Of a stretch of DNA of 41,067 nucleotides, positions 23,750 to 34,800 are shown piece after piece. This stretch comes from Oscillospiraceae bacterium (GTDB taxonomy: Bacteria > Bacillota > Clostridia > Oscillospirales > Oscillospiraceae): the NCBI GenBank assembly GCA_020025275.1, contig JAHHSI010000018.1:1-41067 (forward strand), written 5' to 3'. Under the pieces are notes generated by a model, which was given only the letters and a program-made list of their open reading frames with translations, had not been told where the DNA came from and searched no databases. Made by a program: the position numbers and the translations under genes. Every line of letters starts with the position of its first letter. Positions within the stretch are counted from its first letter, which is position 1.

Positions 23750-24597
23750 ACGTAAAAATTATTGTCGACTCGACCGCTGATATGACACCGGAGGTGGCCG
23801 CTCAACTGACCGTAGTCCCTCTGTCCGTCCATTTCGGAGACGAAGAATACTTGGACGGCATCGATCTGAGCCGTCGAGCCTTCTACGAAAAACTGATTGA
23901 AACCGATGTAATGCCCACCACCAGTCAGGCTACCCCCCACGCATTCGGACAGGCCTATCAGGAGGCCTTTGCGCAGGGTGCTGACGAGATCGTGGTCATC
24001 ACCCTTTCCGCAGCGCTTTCCGGCACCTACCAGTCGGCTACCATCGCCGCCGAGGACTTTCCCGGCAAGGTACATGTGGTGGACAGTCACTCCGTGGCCG
24101 TCGGTCTTGGTATTCTGGCCGAGTATGCTCTGCGGCTGTCACAGCAGGGGCAGGACGCCGCCGCCATCGCCCGGACACTGGTGGAAAAGCGGGACTGTGT
24201 CCGTGTGATCGCTCTGCTGGACACACTGGAATACCTCAAACGCGGCGGCCGCATCTCCAAAACCGCTGCCTTTGCCGGCGGACTGCTGTCCATCAAGCCG
24301 GTGGCCGAGCTGCGCGACGGTGAGATCCGCGTCTTGGGCAAGGCCCGCGGCTCCAAACAGGGCAACAACCTATTGGTCACAGAAATCGAAAAGGCCGGCG
24401 GCGTCGATTTTTCCATGCCGCTGCTGCTGGGCTATACCGGTCCGGAGGATCATCTGCTGCAAAAATACATCCTCGACAGCCGTGCTCTCTGGGACGGCCA
24501 TGTCTCCCAGCTGCGCACCACACAGGTGGGCAGCGTTGTCGGAACACACGCCGGCCCCGGCGCCGTGGCCGTGGCCTTCTTCCAGAACGAGGCATAA
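23746..24597 (+). CDS. DegV family fatty-acid-binding protein
   Basis: A complete 283-aa DegV protein. Family knowledge: DegV/FakB proteins bind a fatty acid and present it to a fatty acid kinase (FakA). It has the N-terminal KIIVDSTADM, the ligand-loop TTSQATPHAFGQAY, ITLSAALSGTYQSA, the hinge LLDTLEYLKRGGRI, LLSIKPVAEL, and the final GTHAGPGAVAVAF that closes the pocket. No FakA is in this window. Its start codon overlaps the marR stop (ATGA) with AAGGAG in the marR end. Coupling to MarR suggests a lipid-responsive unit (inference). Confidence 0.94.
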   Translation: MNVKIIVDSTADMTPEVAAQLTVVPLSVHFGDEEYLDGIDLSRRAFYEKLIETDVMPTTSQATPHAFGQAYQEAFAQGADEIVVITLSAALSGTYQSATIAAEDFPGKVHVVDSHSVAVGLGILAEYALRLSQQGQDAAAIARTLVEKRDCVRVIALLDTLEYLKRGGRISKTAAFAGGLLSIKPVAELRDGEIRVLGKARGSKQGNNLLVTEIEKAGGVDFSMPLLLGYTGPEDHLLQKYILDSRALWDGHVSQLRTTQVGSVVGTHAGPGAVAVAFFQNEA

Positions 24598-24656
24598 ACC
24601 CTCCCTTCCCCGCTCCATCCGGACTTCTTCGGGGCAGGATACAACCTATCACGCCG

Positions 24657-24696
24657 AAAGGACTTGCCCCTGTATGATACAGGCGGCAAGTCCTTT
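24657..24696 (+). terminator. Terminator of marR-degV
   Basis: AAAGGACTTGCC (24657-24668) pairs with GGCAAGTCCTTT (24685-24696), with an inner CCTGT/ACAGG stem, followed by TTTTCTTCTTTATT. A classic intrinsic terminator 60 bases past degV. Confidence 0.88.
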
Positions 24697-24755
24697 TCTT
24701 CTTTATTCACACGATGGCATTTCACTTCGTTCTAAGCAGCTTTTTCCTACCGCCA

Positions 24756-24803
24756 AAAATCCCCCCTGCCGACACAGGGTTCCTGCAAGCCGGCAGAGGG
24801 GAT
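24756..24803 (-). terminator. Terminator of the NSS transporter gene
   Basis: On the minus strand ATCCCCTCTGCCG (24803-24791) pairs with CGGCAGGGGGGAT (24771-24759) and is followed by TTTTTGG. It lies about 50 bases beyond the transporter stop codon. Confidence 0.8.
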
Positions 24804-24852
24804 GTCTATGGATCATTCAGCGGCACTATACGGCTGCCACGCCGGACCTACA

Positions 24853-26178
24853 TCAGAACGCAATTTTCATCGACAGCGCGACGGCGCAGAGAATGGCCGT
24901 GATCGGCACATAGAGATAGCGGCCCACAATATACCAGGCGTTCCCAATTTTCCAACCGTCGCCCCGGTTGATTTCCAAAAGAAATTCGTCCTTCTTCATG
25001 ATCCAGAACCAGGACACAGCACCCAGCATAGCGCCCACAGGAATGATGTAGATCGACACAAAATCCATCCACGGGCCCCAGCGGAAAATGGGCTCCATAT
25101 GGATACCGATCCCCAAGCATACCACGCACATCAGTGTCAGGACCAGTTTCCGATTCAGACGGGGGAACTTGTGACTCAAGGACTCTCCCACCGCCTCAAA
25201 CATATTCTGCAGCGAGCTGACACCGGCGAAGATCATGGCCACATAGAGGATCACGGCGAACAGCCGTCCCATCGGGATGTCCTGCAAAATCGTGGGCAGC
25301 ACCACGAAGAGCAGGCCGGGGCCGCCGGCCACATCCAGATGATAGGCAAAGCACGCGGGAATGATGACCAGTGCCGCCACCAACGCCGCCAACGTGTCGA
25401 ACAAGGCTGTTTTGACACCCAGAGGCACCACGCTCTCCCCCTTGTCGAGGTAAGCGCCGTAGACGATCATCCCGCTACCGGTGATGGACAGGGAGAAGAA
25501 CGCCTGACCCATGGCCGAGATCCATACCATCGGGTTGCGCAGCGCCTCCCAGCGGGGAATGAACATAAAGCGATAGCCCTCCCAGACATCCGGCAGGAAG
25601 GCAACCCGGACGGCCAGTGCCAAAAAGATCAGGAAGAAGAGCGGCATCATGATTTTGTTCGTCTTTTCAATGCTCTTTGCCCCCAAGAACAACGTCAGCA
25701 GCGTTCCCACCACCACAATGACATGGAAGGGGATCACGGAATAGTCGTTCAGTGAAAAACTCTCAAACCACGAAACCGCCTCCACCTCCATCAGTGTGCC
25801 GGTCAGGGAGTTAAAGAGCGCCTTCAGCACGTAGGCAACGATCACCGCATAGCCAACGGCAATGCACATGGAGCCCGCCAGAGGAAGCCATGCGATCAGG
25901 CCGCCGGCCTTCCCCATCTTCTCGCCCCGGGTGCGCCATGCGTGAGCATAGGAGCCCAGCGTTCCCGTGCGGGCACAGCGCCCGATGGCAAACTCCGCCG
26001 GAAGGCCCACAAGGCTGAACAAAAACACAAAGAAAAGATACAACAGCAAAAATGCGCCGCCTCCGTTACTGCCCAGCTTACTGGGGAAGCCCCACACATT
26101 CGCCATACCCACGGCTGAACCCACCGAGGCCAGAATAAAACCCCAGCGGCTGCCGAATTTCCGCTCATGATTTCCCAT
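24853..26178 (-). CDS. Neurotransmitter:sodium symporter (NSS) family amino-acid transporter
   Basis: A 441-aa transporter of the LeuT/TnaT/MhsT class that imports an amino acid with Na+. The first membrane helix carries the family signature GFILASVGSAVGMANVWGFP, followed by NGGGAFLLLYL; the unwound-helix region FSLSITGSGMIVYGAYL and ETFEAVGE-like FEAVGESLS are also visible. There are about 11-12 hydrophobic segments, as in short bacterial NSS members. ATG at 26178 has AAGGAG six bases upstream. It stands alone between its own strong promoter and terminator. Substrate (tryptophan, tyrosine, leucine or other) cannot be told. Confidence 0.95.
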   Translation of the reverse strand: MGNHERKFGSRWGFILASVGSAVGMANVWGFPSKLGSNGGGAFLLLYLFFVFLFSLVGLPAEFAIGRCARTGTLGSYAHAWRTRGEKMGKAGGLIAWLPLAGSMCIAVGYAVIVAYVLKALFNSLTGTLMEVEAVSWFESFSLNDYSVIPFHVIVVVGTLLTLFLGAKSIEKTNKIMMPLFFLIFLALAVRVAFLPDVWEGYRFMFIPRWEALRNPMVWISAMGQAFFSLSITGSGMIVYGAYLDKGESVVPLGVKTALFDTLAALVAALVIIPACFAYHLDVAGGPGLLFVVLPTILQDIPMGRLFAVILYVAMIFAGVSSLQNMFEAVGESLSHKFPRLNRKLVLTLMCVVCLGIGIHMEPIFRWGPWMDFVSIYIIPVGAMLGAVSWFWIMKKDEFLLEINRGDGWKIGNAWYIVGRYLYVPITAILCAVALSMKIAF

Positions 26179-26242
26179 CTTTTTCTCCTTCTCCTATGTC
26201 AAGTGATTCGCACTCGCATAGTTTTGAAATATTAACTCCATC

Positions 26243-26271
26243 ATTATTCTACTTTTTAGCACAAATGTCAA
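26243..26271 (-). promoter_or_regulatory. Promoter of the NSS transporter gene
   Basis: On the minus strand a perfect TTGACA (26271-26266) is followed after 17 bp by AATAAT (26248-26243), about 65 bases before the start codon. Confidence 0.72.
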
Positions 26272-26340
26272 CCCTTTTTCTCAAAAAACTTTAGCGGTTC
26301 AAAGCAGTATCAAGTTGGTGTCCGTCTTGGAAAGGCCAAG

Positions 26341-26380
26341 AAAAAGCCCCTCTCTCCCAGCTGGGAGAGAGGGGCTTTTT
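26341..26380. terminator. Perfect 40-base bidirectional terminator palindrome
   Basis: AAAAAGCCCCTCTCTCCCAG (26341-26360) is fully self-complementary with the next 20 bases, with A/T runs at both ends. It ends the minus-strand surface-protein genes 30 bases after the 368-aa gene. Confidence 0.92.
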
Positions 26381-26410
26381 CTTCGATATCTGTTCCTTTT
26401 CAGGCCATTC

Positions 26411-27517
26411 TTATTTCTTTTGGTTCTTCTTGCTCTTCCAGATCAGCAGCACACAGATGGCCGCTGCGGAGATCACCAGCACGATGATCAGGGGCAGCAG
26501 CGGCGTGCGGTCACCGGAGTTGGGAGAGTCGGGGCGAGAGGGTTGATCGGGAGCACCGGGAACCTCGGGGTTGTCCGGAGTGTCCGGTCCCGGTGTCACT
26601 CCGTTTCCAGTGATCTCGACCCGGACGGGCACCTTGGCACCATCCGGCAAACGGCCGTTCTCGTCAAGCTCCGTCTGATCCGGTGCAAAGACCGTGTCGG
26701 CATAGAAGGTACCGTCTTCCGCCTTCTGCCACTGGCCGGTGACGATTCGACAGCCCTTGACCTCCAAGCCTTCCGCCAACTCGATGCGTGTCGGGGGGAC
26801 TGCCGTGGAGTCCGTGCTGCCACTGGTGCGCCCCACAATGGCAGGCACCTTGGCCCCAGACTGCGCCGACACATGGCCCGATCCGATCTGCACCGTGCCA
26901 TTGATGGCCAAGATAGCCGCATCCTCCTGCGAGACGACCTCCACCACCGCATCTTTCTCCAAAACAATGTCGCCGCCCACATTGAGACCTGTCCCTTTGA
27001 CGTTGATCTTCAGGGTACCGCTCTTCACCGTCAGAGAGCCGTGGGGCAGATAGATGCCGTTTCGGTCGCCGATGATCTCCAACGACGCACCCGGTTCCGC
27101 CTCAATGACCACATGGGTGTCGAACCGCAGGGCGTCCGCATTGGGATTCCCGCTGGTGTCGATGACACTCTTCCCTTTCAGGTGGAGGGTCACCGTTTCC
27201 ATAGGCTCACGGTCAAAATCCAGCACCGCCAGTGCTTCATCTCTGGCCGCCGGGCAGGCATCCTCCAGGGTGATGGTCTGGGTGGCCGGATCCCACGACA
27301 TAGTGCCGCTTCCCGCCTTGCCGTCCGTTTTAAATTCCGCCAAATTTACGCTCTGCGCCTGATCCATACCGCCCAGCTGTGTGGTAAAGCCCTTCGGCCC
27401 CAGCTGTATACTGTCGACACGGAATTCGGCAGCCATGGCTGTGACCGGCAGCAGCAAGCACACCAGCACCAGCGCAAGAACTCCCTTCATCCGTCGTTTG
27501 CTTCTCATTTTTTTCAT
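26411..27517 (-). CDS. Anchored surface protein with beta-helix-like/carbohydrate-binding-like body
   Basis: A 368-aa protein with a signal peptide (GVLALVLVCLLLPVTAMAA). The body has repeated short beta-strand patterns (VTLHLKGKSVIDTSG, LTVKSGTLKINVKGTG, GGDIVLEKDAVVEVVS) resembling right-handed beta-helix or the carbohydrate-binding domains seen in Clostridia surface proteins. A Pro-rich spacer (about 300-335) leads to SPNSGDRTPLLPLII, a membrane segment and a KSKKNQKK tail. SPNSG may be a diverged sortase signal, or the tail may simply anchor it. ATG at 27517 has AAGGAGG seven bases upstream. It follows the YibE/F-like gene by 48 bases, suggesting one transcript. Ligand unknown. Confidence 0.82.
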   Translation of the reverse strand: MKKMRSKRRMKGVLALVLVCLLLPVTAMAAEFRVDSIQLGPKGFTTQLGGMDQAQSVNLAEFKTDGKAGSGTMSWDPATQTITLEDACPAARDEALAVLDFDREPMETVTLHLKGKSVIDTSGNPNADALRFDTHVVIEAEPGASLEIIGDRNGIYLPHGSLTVKSGTLKINVKGTGLNVGGDIVLEKDAVVEVVSQEDAAILAINGTVQIGSGHVSAQSGAKVPAIVGRTSGSTDSTAVPPTRIELAEGLEVKGCRIVTGQWQKAEDGTFYADTVFAPDQTELDENGRLPDGAKVPVRVEITGNGVTPGPDTPDNPEVPGAPDQPSRPDSPNSGDRTPLLPLIIVLVISAAAICVLLIWKSKKNQKK

Positions 27518-27565
27518 GTAAAAGCCTCCTTCTATCGAGCACTTCGGCTATGGTGCCTTGTCCCC

Positions 27566-28756
27566 TTATTTTTTTCGGCCCTTGGCCGGCATGAGCCATG
27601 CACTGACCACCGCCACCAGAGGTACGGTCAGCAAAATCCCAATGGAGCCGGAGATCCCCTGGATCAGTTCGATCACCAACATATCCGTATTCAGCAGCTG
27701 CATCACCGGATAGTCAAACACCTGAAACAGGATCAGCGTGTTGAGAGAGGCGCCGGTAAAGGCAAGGATCAGCGTATTGGCCATGGTCCCCATGGCATCA
27801 CGGCCGATATTCATCCCGGAGCGAAATACCTGTCGGGGATCCATATCCGGATTCACCGTCACCAACTCGCTGCAGGCAGAGGCGATGGACATGGCTACAT
27901 CCATCACAGCGCCCAGCGAGGAGATCAGGATCCCGCTGACCAACAGCCCGCTGATCTTCAGCCCCTGATCCGCTGCACGCAGGACCAGATCCTCCGCCTC
28001 CGGCATCTGGAAAGCGCTGATCGGCGTCATGATCCCCACCAATCCTGCCATCAGTCCTGCCGCCGCAACGCCGCCGATACATCCAATGACCGCACAAAGC
28101 GTTTTCCATGTGTACCCTGTCAGCAGCAGCAGCGTCACGGCCGCCGTGACGGCCACGATGAGAATGGTGGTGGGAATGGTGGGCCAGCCGCGCCGCAGCA
28201 GCGGGATCAGCAGATACCACAAGCCACCCAAAGTGAAGAGCAGCCCCAACAGCGCCCGCAGGCCTTTTCCTCTGCCCAACAGCAGCAGCAGCGCAAAAAA
28301 CACCGCAATCAAGCCCACCATCACCGGCAGACGGTAGTAGTTGTAGACAGAGAGAACGTAGGGATCACCCAGTTCGTCCACATCCAGCCGTACCAGCACC
28401 CGGTCTCCGGCCTTGACATCAATATTATAGTAGGCGCTGAGGAAGTTCGGGGTGTCCAGACGCCGCCCCTTGAATTCTCCTCGCTCCAGCTGCACCTCCA
28501 GAACCTGATGCCCCAGACGCAATCCCTCTGTCCATGTGTCCGGCGCCAGATCTTCCTCCAGCACCGCCACTACCTTCGCCGGGACAAATTCCTGCAAACT
28601 GGCCGAGGTGGCCGGTCTGCCGTCTACGGGACGCTGGAGCCACACAGCCGCTGCCACCGTCAGAAGGACCACCAGAACAAGGGGCAGCGCCTGCTTCCAC
28701 GAAACCGTGTGGACTGCGTTTTTCAGCCATGGTGTTTCTTTTGTACGCTTGATCAT
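27566..28756 (-). CDS. YibE/F-like family membrane protein
   Basis: A 396-aa membrane protein. An N-terminal membrane segment (ALPLVLVVLLTVAAAVWL) is followed by an extracellular beta-rich domain (about 45-145) including DRVLVRLDVDELGDPYVLS, then about seven or eight membrane segments with GRGKGLRALLGLLFTL, SALGAVMDVAMSIAS-like SSLGAVMDVAMSIAS, MGTMANTLILAFTGASL and a C-terminal SGSIGILLTVPLVAV. These match the YibE/F pattern. The function of that family is not established. Start 28756 has AAAGGAG eight bases upstream; the longer frame to 28831 lacks one. It sits between two surface-protein genes on the same strand. Confidence 0.85.
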   Translation of the reverse strand: MIKRTKETPWLKNAVHTVSWKQALPLVLVVLLTVAAAVWLQRPVDGRPATSASLQEFVPAKVVAVLEEDLAPDTWTEGLRLGHQVLEVQLERGEFKGRRLDTPNFLSAYYNIDVKAGDRVLVRLDVDELGDPYVLSVYNYYRLPVMVGLIAVFFALLLLLGRGKGLRALLGLLFTLGGLWYLLIPLLRRGWPTIPTTILIVAVTAAVTLLLLTGYTWKTLCAVIGCIGGVAAAGLMAGLVGIMTPISAFQMPEAEDLVLRAADQGLKISGLLVSGILISSLGAVMDVAMSIASACSELVTVNPDMDPRQVFRSGMNIGRDAMGTMANTLILAFTGASLNTLILFQVFDYPVMQLLNTDMLVIELIQGISGSIGILLTVPLVAVVSAWLMPAKGRKK

Positions 28757-28839
28757 ACTGTTTTCTCCTTTGGGATGAGTGGGGAAACGGCGGTATCGCT
28801 TCCCGTGCCGGGCGTCTCCGGGGTACCCCAAAGGCCGCC

Positions 28840-28872
28840 CCTCCGGAACCGTCCGAAAGACGGTCCCGGAGG
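28840..28872 (-). other. Strong intergenic stem-loop after the 2111-aa gene
   Basis: CCTCCGGAACCGTC (28840-28853) pairs with GACGGTCCCGGAGG (28859-28872) with one mismatch around CGAAA. No U-run follows on the minus strand, so it may attenuate or protect the message rather than fully terminate it before the YibE/F-like gene. A GGGGTACCCC palindrome lies next to it at 28820-28829. Confidence 0.5.
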
Positions 28873-28881
28873 TCTATTCGT

Positions 28882-31800
28882 TTACTGTACCACGAAATAA
28901 CCGGGGGTCGCACCCGCCGTGCAGACCAGATCGGCACGGTCGCGGATCCGGATGCGGGGTGCCGGTCCGGCAAAGCTGTTGTCGTACGAGGCCAGCCCCG
29001 TCACGGTGATGGTGCAGCCCACCGCCAGATCCTGCACCTCTGTGCTCTTGGTGATGTAGCCGTCGATGAACACACGGGTCTCCTCCCCTGCCTCATCCCG
29101 GATGGTCACCGTCTGGATCATGCCGGTATCCTTGGTAAAGCTGGTCACGGTGCCCTGCAGCGTGATGAGGCTGCCCAGAACCGAGCCGTCATTCACCTGA
29201 GCGGCTGTGACGCTCTTGGGGGCGGGGGCCTCTCCCGATCCGATCTTCTCCACCTGCTTCACCGCAATCTGCCGCTCTCCATTATAGGAGGAGGTATGGC
29301 CGCTGATCCGCACCTTGTCGCCGACCTGATAATTGCCGGCCACCGGGAAGGCATTGATGCCCGCCGTATCATCCTGTACATAGATACAGTCAAAGAAGGC
29401 GGTATTGGCATCGAAGCCGGAGGCATTGGAGGTTACAACGCCCTCTATGGTAAACTTCACGCCCTCCTGCTCCTCTGCCTGAACCTCTGCGATGGGTGTG
29501 ATCTTCTTCTCATTGAGGCCCTTGAGCAGATTTTCGCAGATACGATAGTTGGAGTAATTCTTCTGCGCATTGTTGTCTACGTCGCCCATCTGCACCTCGA
29601 AGTTGGACATAAAGGCGGCGCCGGAGACGATGATCAAGCCCTTGCCGGGCAGCTGCTCGGTGGCCATGATCAGCAAGCGCTCATCATTCTTGGGGCTTGC
29701 ATATTTCTTGCCGCCGACAACGCCCTTGCCGTCCTGATCACTATCCACCGAGTACGTGCTCTCATGGCCAAAGACCACCGGCGAGACGGTATCCGGCAGC
29801 TGATCGCCCACCGCATAGACAGAAGCACCGCCGTAGTGGCTGAACCGCTCCGTATAGAGATCGTCATAGGGATGATCCGCATCGTAAATGACTCCCTCAT
29901 TCAAGGGGTTCTCTTGATTATAGGTGTTGAAATACAGGCGCCACGGGTCACAGCCGTCAATCTTGCTGTACGTATCGTCGTAGGTCGCATCGTCGTTGAT
30001 GCGCAGACTGGAGCCCAGGGCCTCCAATACGGCGTTCTGTGCCTCGGACATATGGAGATCGCCGGGCTTAGGATTCCATCCCGTCTTGTCGGCGCTCTCA
30101 TAGTGGTCGGACCAACCGGCCATGACGATGATACCACCGGCTTCATGGAAGGCCTTGAGTGCTGCGATCTCCTCCGGCGAATAGAACCGGGGATCGGCCT
30201 GAGCCTCCGGCAGACGGCGGCTGGGCGCCGTCAGGATCAGCATCTTATACTTGGCGTTGCCGCAGGCGCTGATCAGATCCTCCGAGGTCTCCAGATACAC
30301 GGTACGGACGGCATACCGGGAGGCAAGGTTGGCAAAGTTGCCCATGGAGTCCTTATAGTTGCCGGAGACGTACTCATTGTAGTGGGCCGCATCAAAGCCG
30401 ATATAGACCAGCTGTCCGGCGTCCTCCACATCCATCTCCAGATCCATGGAATAGGTGTAATTCTTATCTCCCTGCGCCAGCGACACGGTGACCTTCACCG
30501 TATAGAGCCGGGCATCTTCAAAGGTAAAGGGCTGCTTGACCACCAGGTTTCCGGAGGGGGCCACCGTCTTTTCCTCGGTGTCCTCCGCCAGCACCTGGCC
30601 GGTGCTGCTGTTGGTATAGGTGATCTTCCGGACCGTAGCAGGAGCATTCTCACTGTTGAAGAGAGTGGTCACCACGTTGAGCTCCTCACCGGTCACAGGC
30701 ATCGGCGTATCGCACTCCACTGAGGCGATCCCCAGCTTCAGCACCTCACCCACCCACACAGGGGCAGTCACCGCCAGATCGCCGTCCGCCTCGGTAACAC
30801 GGACATAGTAGTAGCTGTACTCCGCCGGCAAGGTGCACGTCAAGCTGCCGGCTGCGGCCTCCGCCTTGTCCCATGTATAGGCGACACGGCCGGAATTAAC
30901 GATCAGCTCTACCTTGGCAATGGCGTCACTGGGGTCCGGATCATGGACATCCACCTGCACATTCAGCTCGGCTGTGTCGGCCGGGAGCAGCGAGCCCATG
31001 GGCTGGCCGTTGACCTGATAGGTCATCTGCAGGTTCTTGTCCTCGGTGGCATACATCCGCCGATCACGCATCGCCTGATAGATGCCCTCTTCGCTGAAAT
31101 TGTCGGTAAGGATCACGTCTCGGGCATCGTTGGCATTGCCCCAGCGGCCCTTGTGGTTGTCTTGGTTGTTGGTAGGAGCCAGATGCCAGCCCTTATCCAG
31201 CGCCTTGGTGTACTCCTCGTAGCTGGGATAATAGCCGCCCTGATGGATCTTGCCCTCGCCGTTGCCCACCTCCACGGTGACCATACGCTCATCGATGGCG
31301 GGGTCCCAGTAGGCAAAGTCCTTAAAGGTACCAAAGGTCTTGCCGGGGTGGTTGAACTGGCTGAGGGACTTGCCGTCATAGGCCGAGCCGTCCCAGTTCT
31401 TGGCGCCGTTTTGTGCCGCCTCCGTATCGCCCTTGAGCAGTGCGTAGTAGGCCTTCATGCCGGCGTCCATGGTCTTATCATTCAGGGTCTTATTATTTCT
31501 GGACACGATGCCCGGGGTATTGAATGTATTGATATGGCCGGGACCGCCGGACCAGGTCATTTCAAAGCCGCCCAGAGCGATCACATCGGACTGCCCGGCG
31601 TTGAAGTCCGCAATACTGCCCTTATACGTATTCCAGTTCTTGAGGATCTGCTCCGTGGCGCCGTTGTCGCTGCTCATATTGTAGAGCGCCTGCTCCTTGA
31701 GCACACTGCCGCCCATCTTGGCCCCGTCGAAATAGTTGGAGTGGTCTGTAAAGGCCACAAAATCCACGTTATCCCGCTCGGGGATCTTGCCGATATAGTC

Positions 31801-34800
31801 CAGCGCACTGGCCAAGGAACCGGCCCCGTCGGAATACTGGGTGTGGGCATGGAGCTGACCGAAGTAGAGCTGCTCCATGGGCTGGCCGATACTGAACTTC
31901 CACGTATAGGTATTTTCCGCCTTGTCTGCGCGAATGATCTTTACCCCGACAGTCACAGGGCCGTCAGCCAGATCCTTCTCCGGTACATAGGACACCTTCG
32001 TCCCCTCGATCACCGGCGTGACCTTGTGGTTGTTGACGGCCATCTCTGCCCGGAACGCCTCACCGCCGTTTTGCACCATGACGGAAATTTCCGGCCGTCT
32101 GCTGTCCATCACCGCACTGTTGGGCTGCGGCGTGGGATCGCTGATCAGGGGCACATCCACCACGGGAACCTCGGCCTGTGCCGTAAAGGCCACATCCTTA
32201 CCATCCACGCAGTCAATGGTAAAGTGCAGTGTGTCTCCCGTCACCTCCGCCGCCGGCACGGTGACCACATACTGCCCCTCCACCAGTGCAGGCGAATACT
32301 TCTTTCCGTTCAGCGTCACTTCGCCGCTTTGATAGCCAAAGGGTGCATCCACCGTAAAGGCCAACGTATAGTCTTTGCTCACATACGCCGAGCCCAGCTC
32401 GCCCAGCACAACGGCCGGCCGATTGACGATCCCCTGCATCAGATCCGCCGCCTCGTTGGCACAGGGCAGGAACTGGAAGGTAAAGATGTCATAGTCCTTC
32501 GGGTCCACCTTATAGAAGCTGTAGGTCTTATAGGAGTCCCCGTAGTACTCCAGGAACTGCGCATGCTGCCCGTTGAATTTGGCGACACGGCTCTCCATCT
32601 TGAAGCCCTTGTTGAACTCCGTGACTTTCCAGTCGGCGCTTTCGTCCGCAGTCTCTTGGTAAAAGGCATTGTTTCCCGTGCCGTTAGAGCAGAGATACCC
32701 GTCATGCTCGTTCTTAAAGCGATAGTACTCCCCGTTTCTCTCCACCGTGAAGAGGCGGCCGCCGTTGCCGGCTGTGGCCTTTCCCTCCGCCATTGCCGCC
32801 TCGGTTCCCTTGATGGAGGGACTGTCCGTGCCGAACTGGCCGGCCAGAACGCCCTTGGCCCGCAGGTTATAGATGAACACCTCGGCCCCCTCCTCCGGGG
32901 CACCGGGGGTCACGTCCGGACGGGGCAGTTCGGTTACTACATAAAACTTCAGGTTCTTATCCGGGTCCTTGGCGTGGTTGAAGGCGCTGAAGTTGGCTGC
33001 ACCGTTGAACGTGTTCCACTGCATGGTGCAGCCCTTGCGCTGCACATTGGTAATGACGGCACAGCCCGATGTCCCTTCGCTGACCATCCACGCAGCGTTC
33101 TCCTGATCGAGTCCCAGACTCATATGGCTGCCATCCATAGCCAGTCGCTGGCCGCCATCCAGAGCCGTGAAGAGGAAATGCCCCTGCCCGTCAGAACCCA
33201 CGGTCCAGATCTCGTCACGGGTATAGCCCGTCACCTCGTCGCCCTTCACCGTCACGTCCACGCCGGCGCGGTTGAAGCCGTCCGCCGTTTTGGAGATGGC
33301 CTTACGGACGGCCGGGTTATAGATGACCACCTGTTTGCCGAGGATTCCCATGGGGTCCGCCGGGTCCATGGCCACCGTGATCTCCTCAGGCAGCGTGTTG
33401 CGCAGCTGGTACTGCTCCTGGAAGCGGCCTACAGCCGCCGAGACGTTGATCTTATCACCCTTCTTCACGGCCCATGTACCATCGGCGTTCTTGTCGATCA
33501 CCGCCTTGTAGATCTGGAGGGCATGGCCGTTGGCGTCCTGCACTTTGATGCTGGGGTTGCGCCACTGTCCGGCGTGATCGTCCACTTCCAACACTTCCAG
33601 ACCGGACAGGTGTACATAGGTACAGAGATCCGCCTCCGTCAGCGCATCAATGGTGGTATTCTTCGCCGTGAGAGACATTCCGGAGGATTTCTCGATCACG
33701 GCGCCGCTGCTGCGATCCCCCAGATAGGGTACGCCGTTATTCTCCTTGCGCACTCCGGTGGCGATCAGGGTATCGCCGGGCCGCAGTGTGGTATCCTTTT
33801 GGGCCAGATTCAGCGCAATGGCACCACTCTCGTCCTGGAGATAGACATTCCATCCGTCGGACATGGTGACCACGCCCTTGACGGTAAACGACGCATCCGC
33901 CGCCCCGGCCAGCGCCTCCCGAATGGCCACCGTCACAGGGGCATCTGGATCGGCCGCCTTGACGATCTCCTCGGCCTTGGTATTGCGCAGCTGCGTGGTG
34001 GTGGAGACGATCTCAGTCTTGCCGGTCTCCGGGTTTTTCTGCGTCTTGGTATAGCTGCTGACGGCAGCCGTCAGGTCCACCGTATCGCCGGCCGCCAGCT
34101 CTCCTTTGTTCACCACGGCCTTGACCAGCTGGATGGTTTCCTCCCCCTGCTTCACTGTGATATTGGGGGCCGCCCACTGTCCGTTGTTATCATAGATCTC
34201 CGTAATGTCAACGCCGGTCAGCTTCACATAGCCGCACAGCGGCACCTTGCCGGCGAGGATCTCCGAAATGGTCGTCTCTTTCGCTTCCAAGGTCATATCC
34301 TGCTGGGCGGCTTTCGCAAGCTTGGCCTCCGAAAGCTGCGGCAGGGCATAGAAATCAGCTCGTCTGCCCTGTCCCAGATATGTATCACCCACGTGGACGC
34401 CGGTCACTTTTTCGGTCATCGTCAGCCCGATGGCGCCGGTCCCGTCCTGCAGATAGATGTTGCTGCGCTCGCCGTTCTTAGTCGAAAAGCTCTCCACGAA
34501 GGTCACAACACCCTTGACCGCAAACTCGCCGCCCTTCTCTCCGGTCAGTGCCTCCTGAATAGACACTACCTTGGCCGGGTCAATGGCGGGACCCTCGGGC
34601 GGTGTAGGCTCTCCGCCCTGATCGGCGCTGTTGCGGGGCTTCGGAGCCACCGCGGCAAAGTCGGCGCTGTTGTCATCCGTATCCACGCCGGATTCCTTGC
34701 GCATGGCCGCCGTCGTATTGCTCAACATTTCCGCAGCCTTGGTCTCAAAGACCTTGGCACTGCCAACGCCCAGAAGGTCTACGCACTCCTCCCCGTGGAA

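Noticed and set aside
26315..28900. Plus-strand open frame of about 860 codons over the YibE/F-like and 368-aa genes
   Set aside because: Product is Gln/His/Arg-rich and low in structure; it runs across two real genes and a terminator. Codon-bias shadow.
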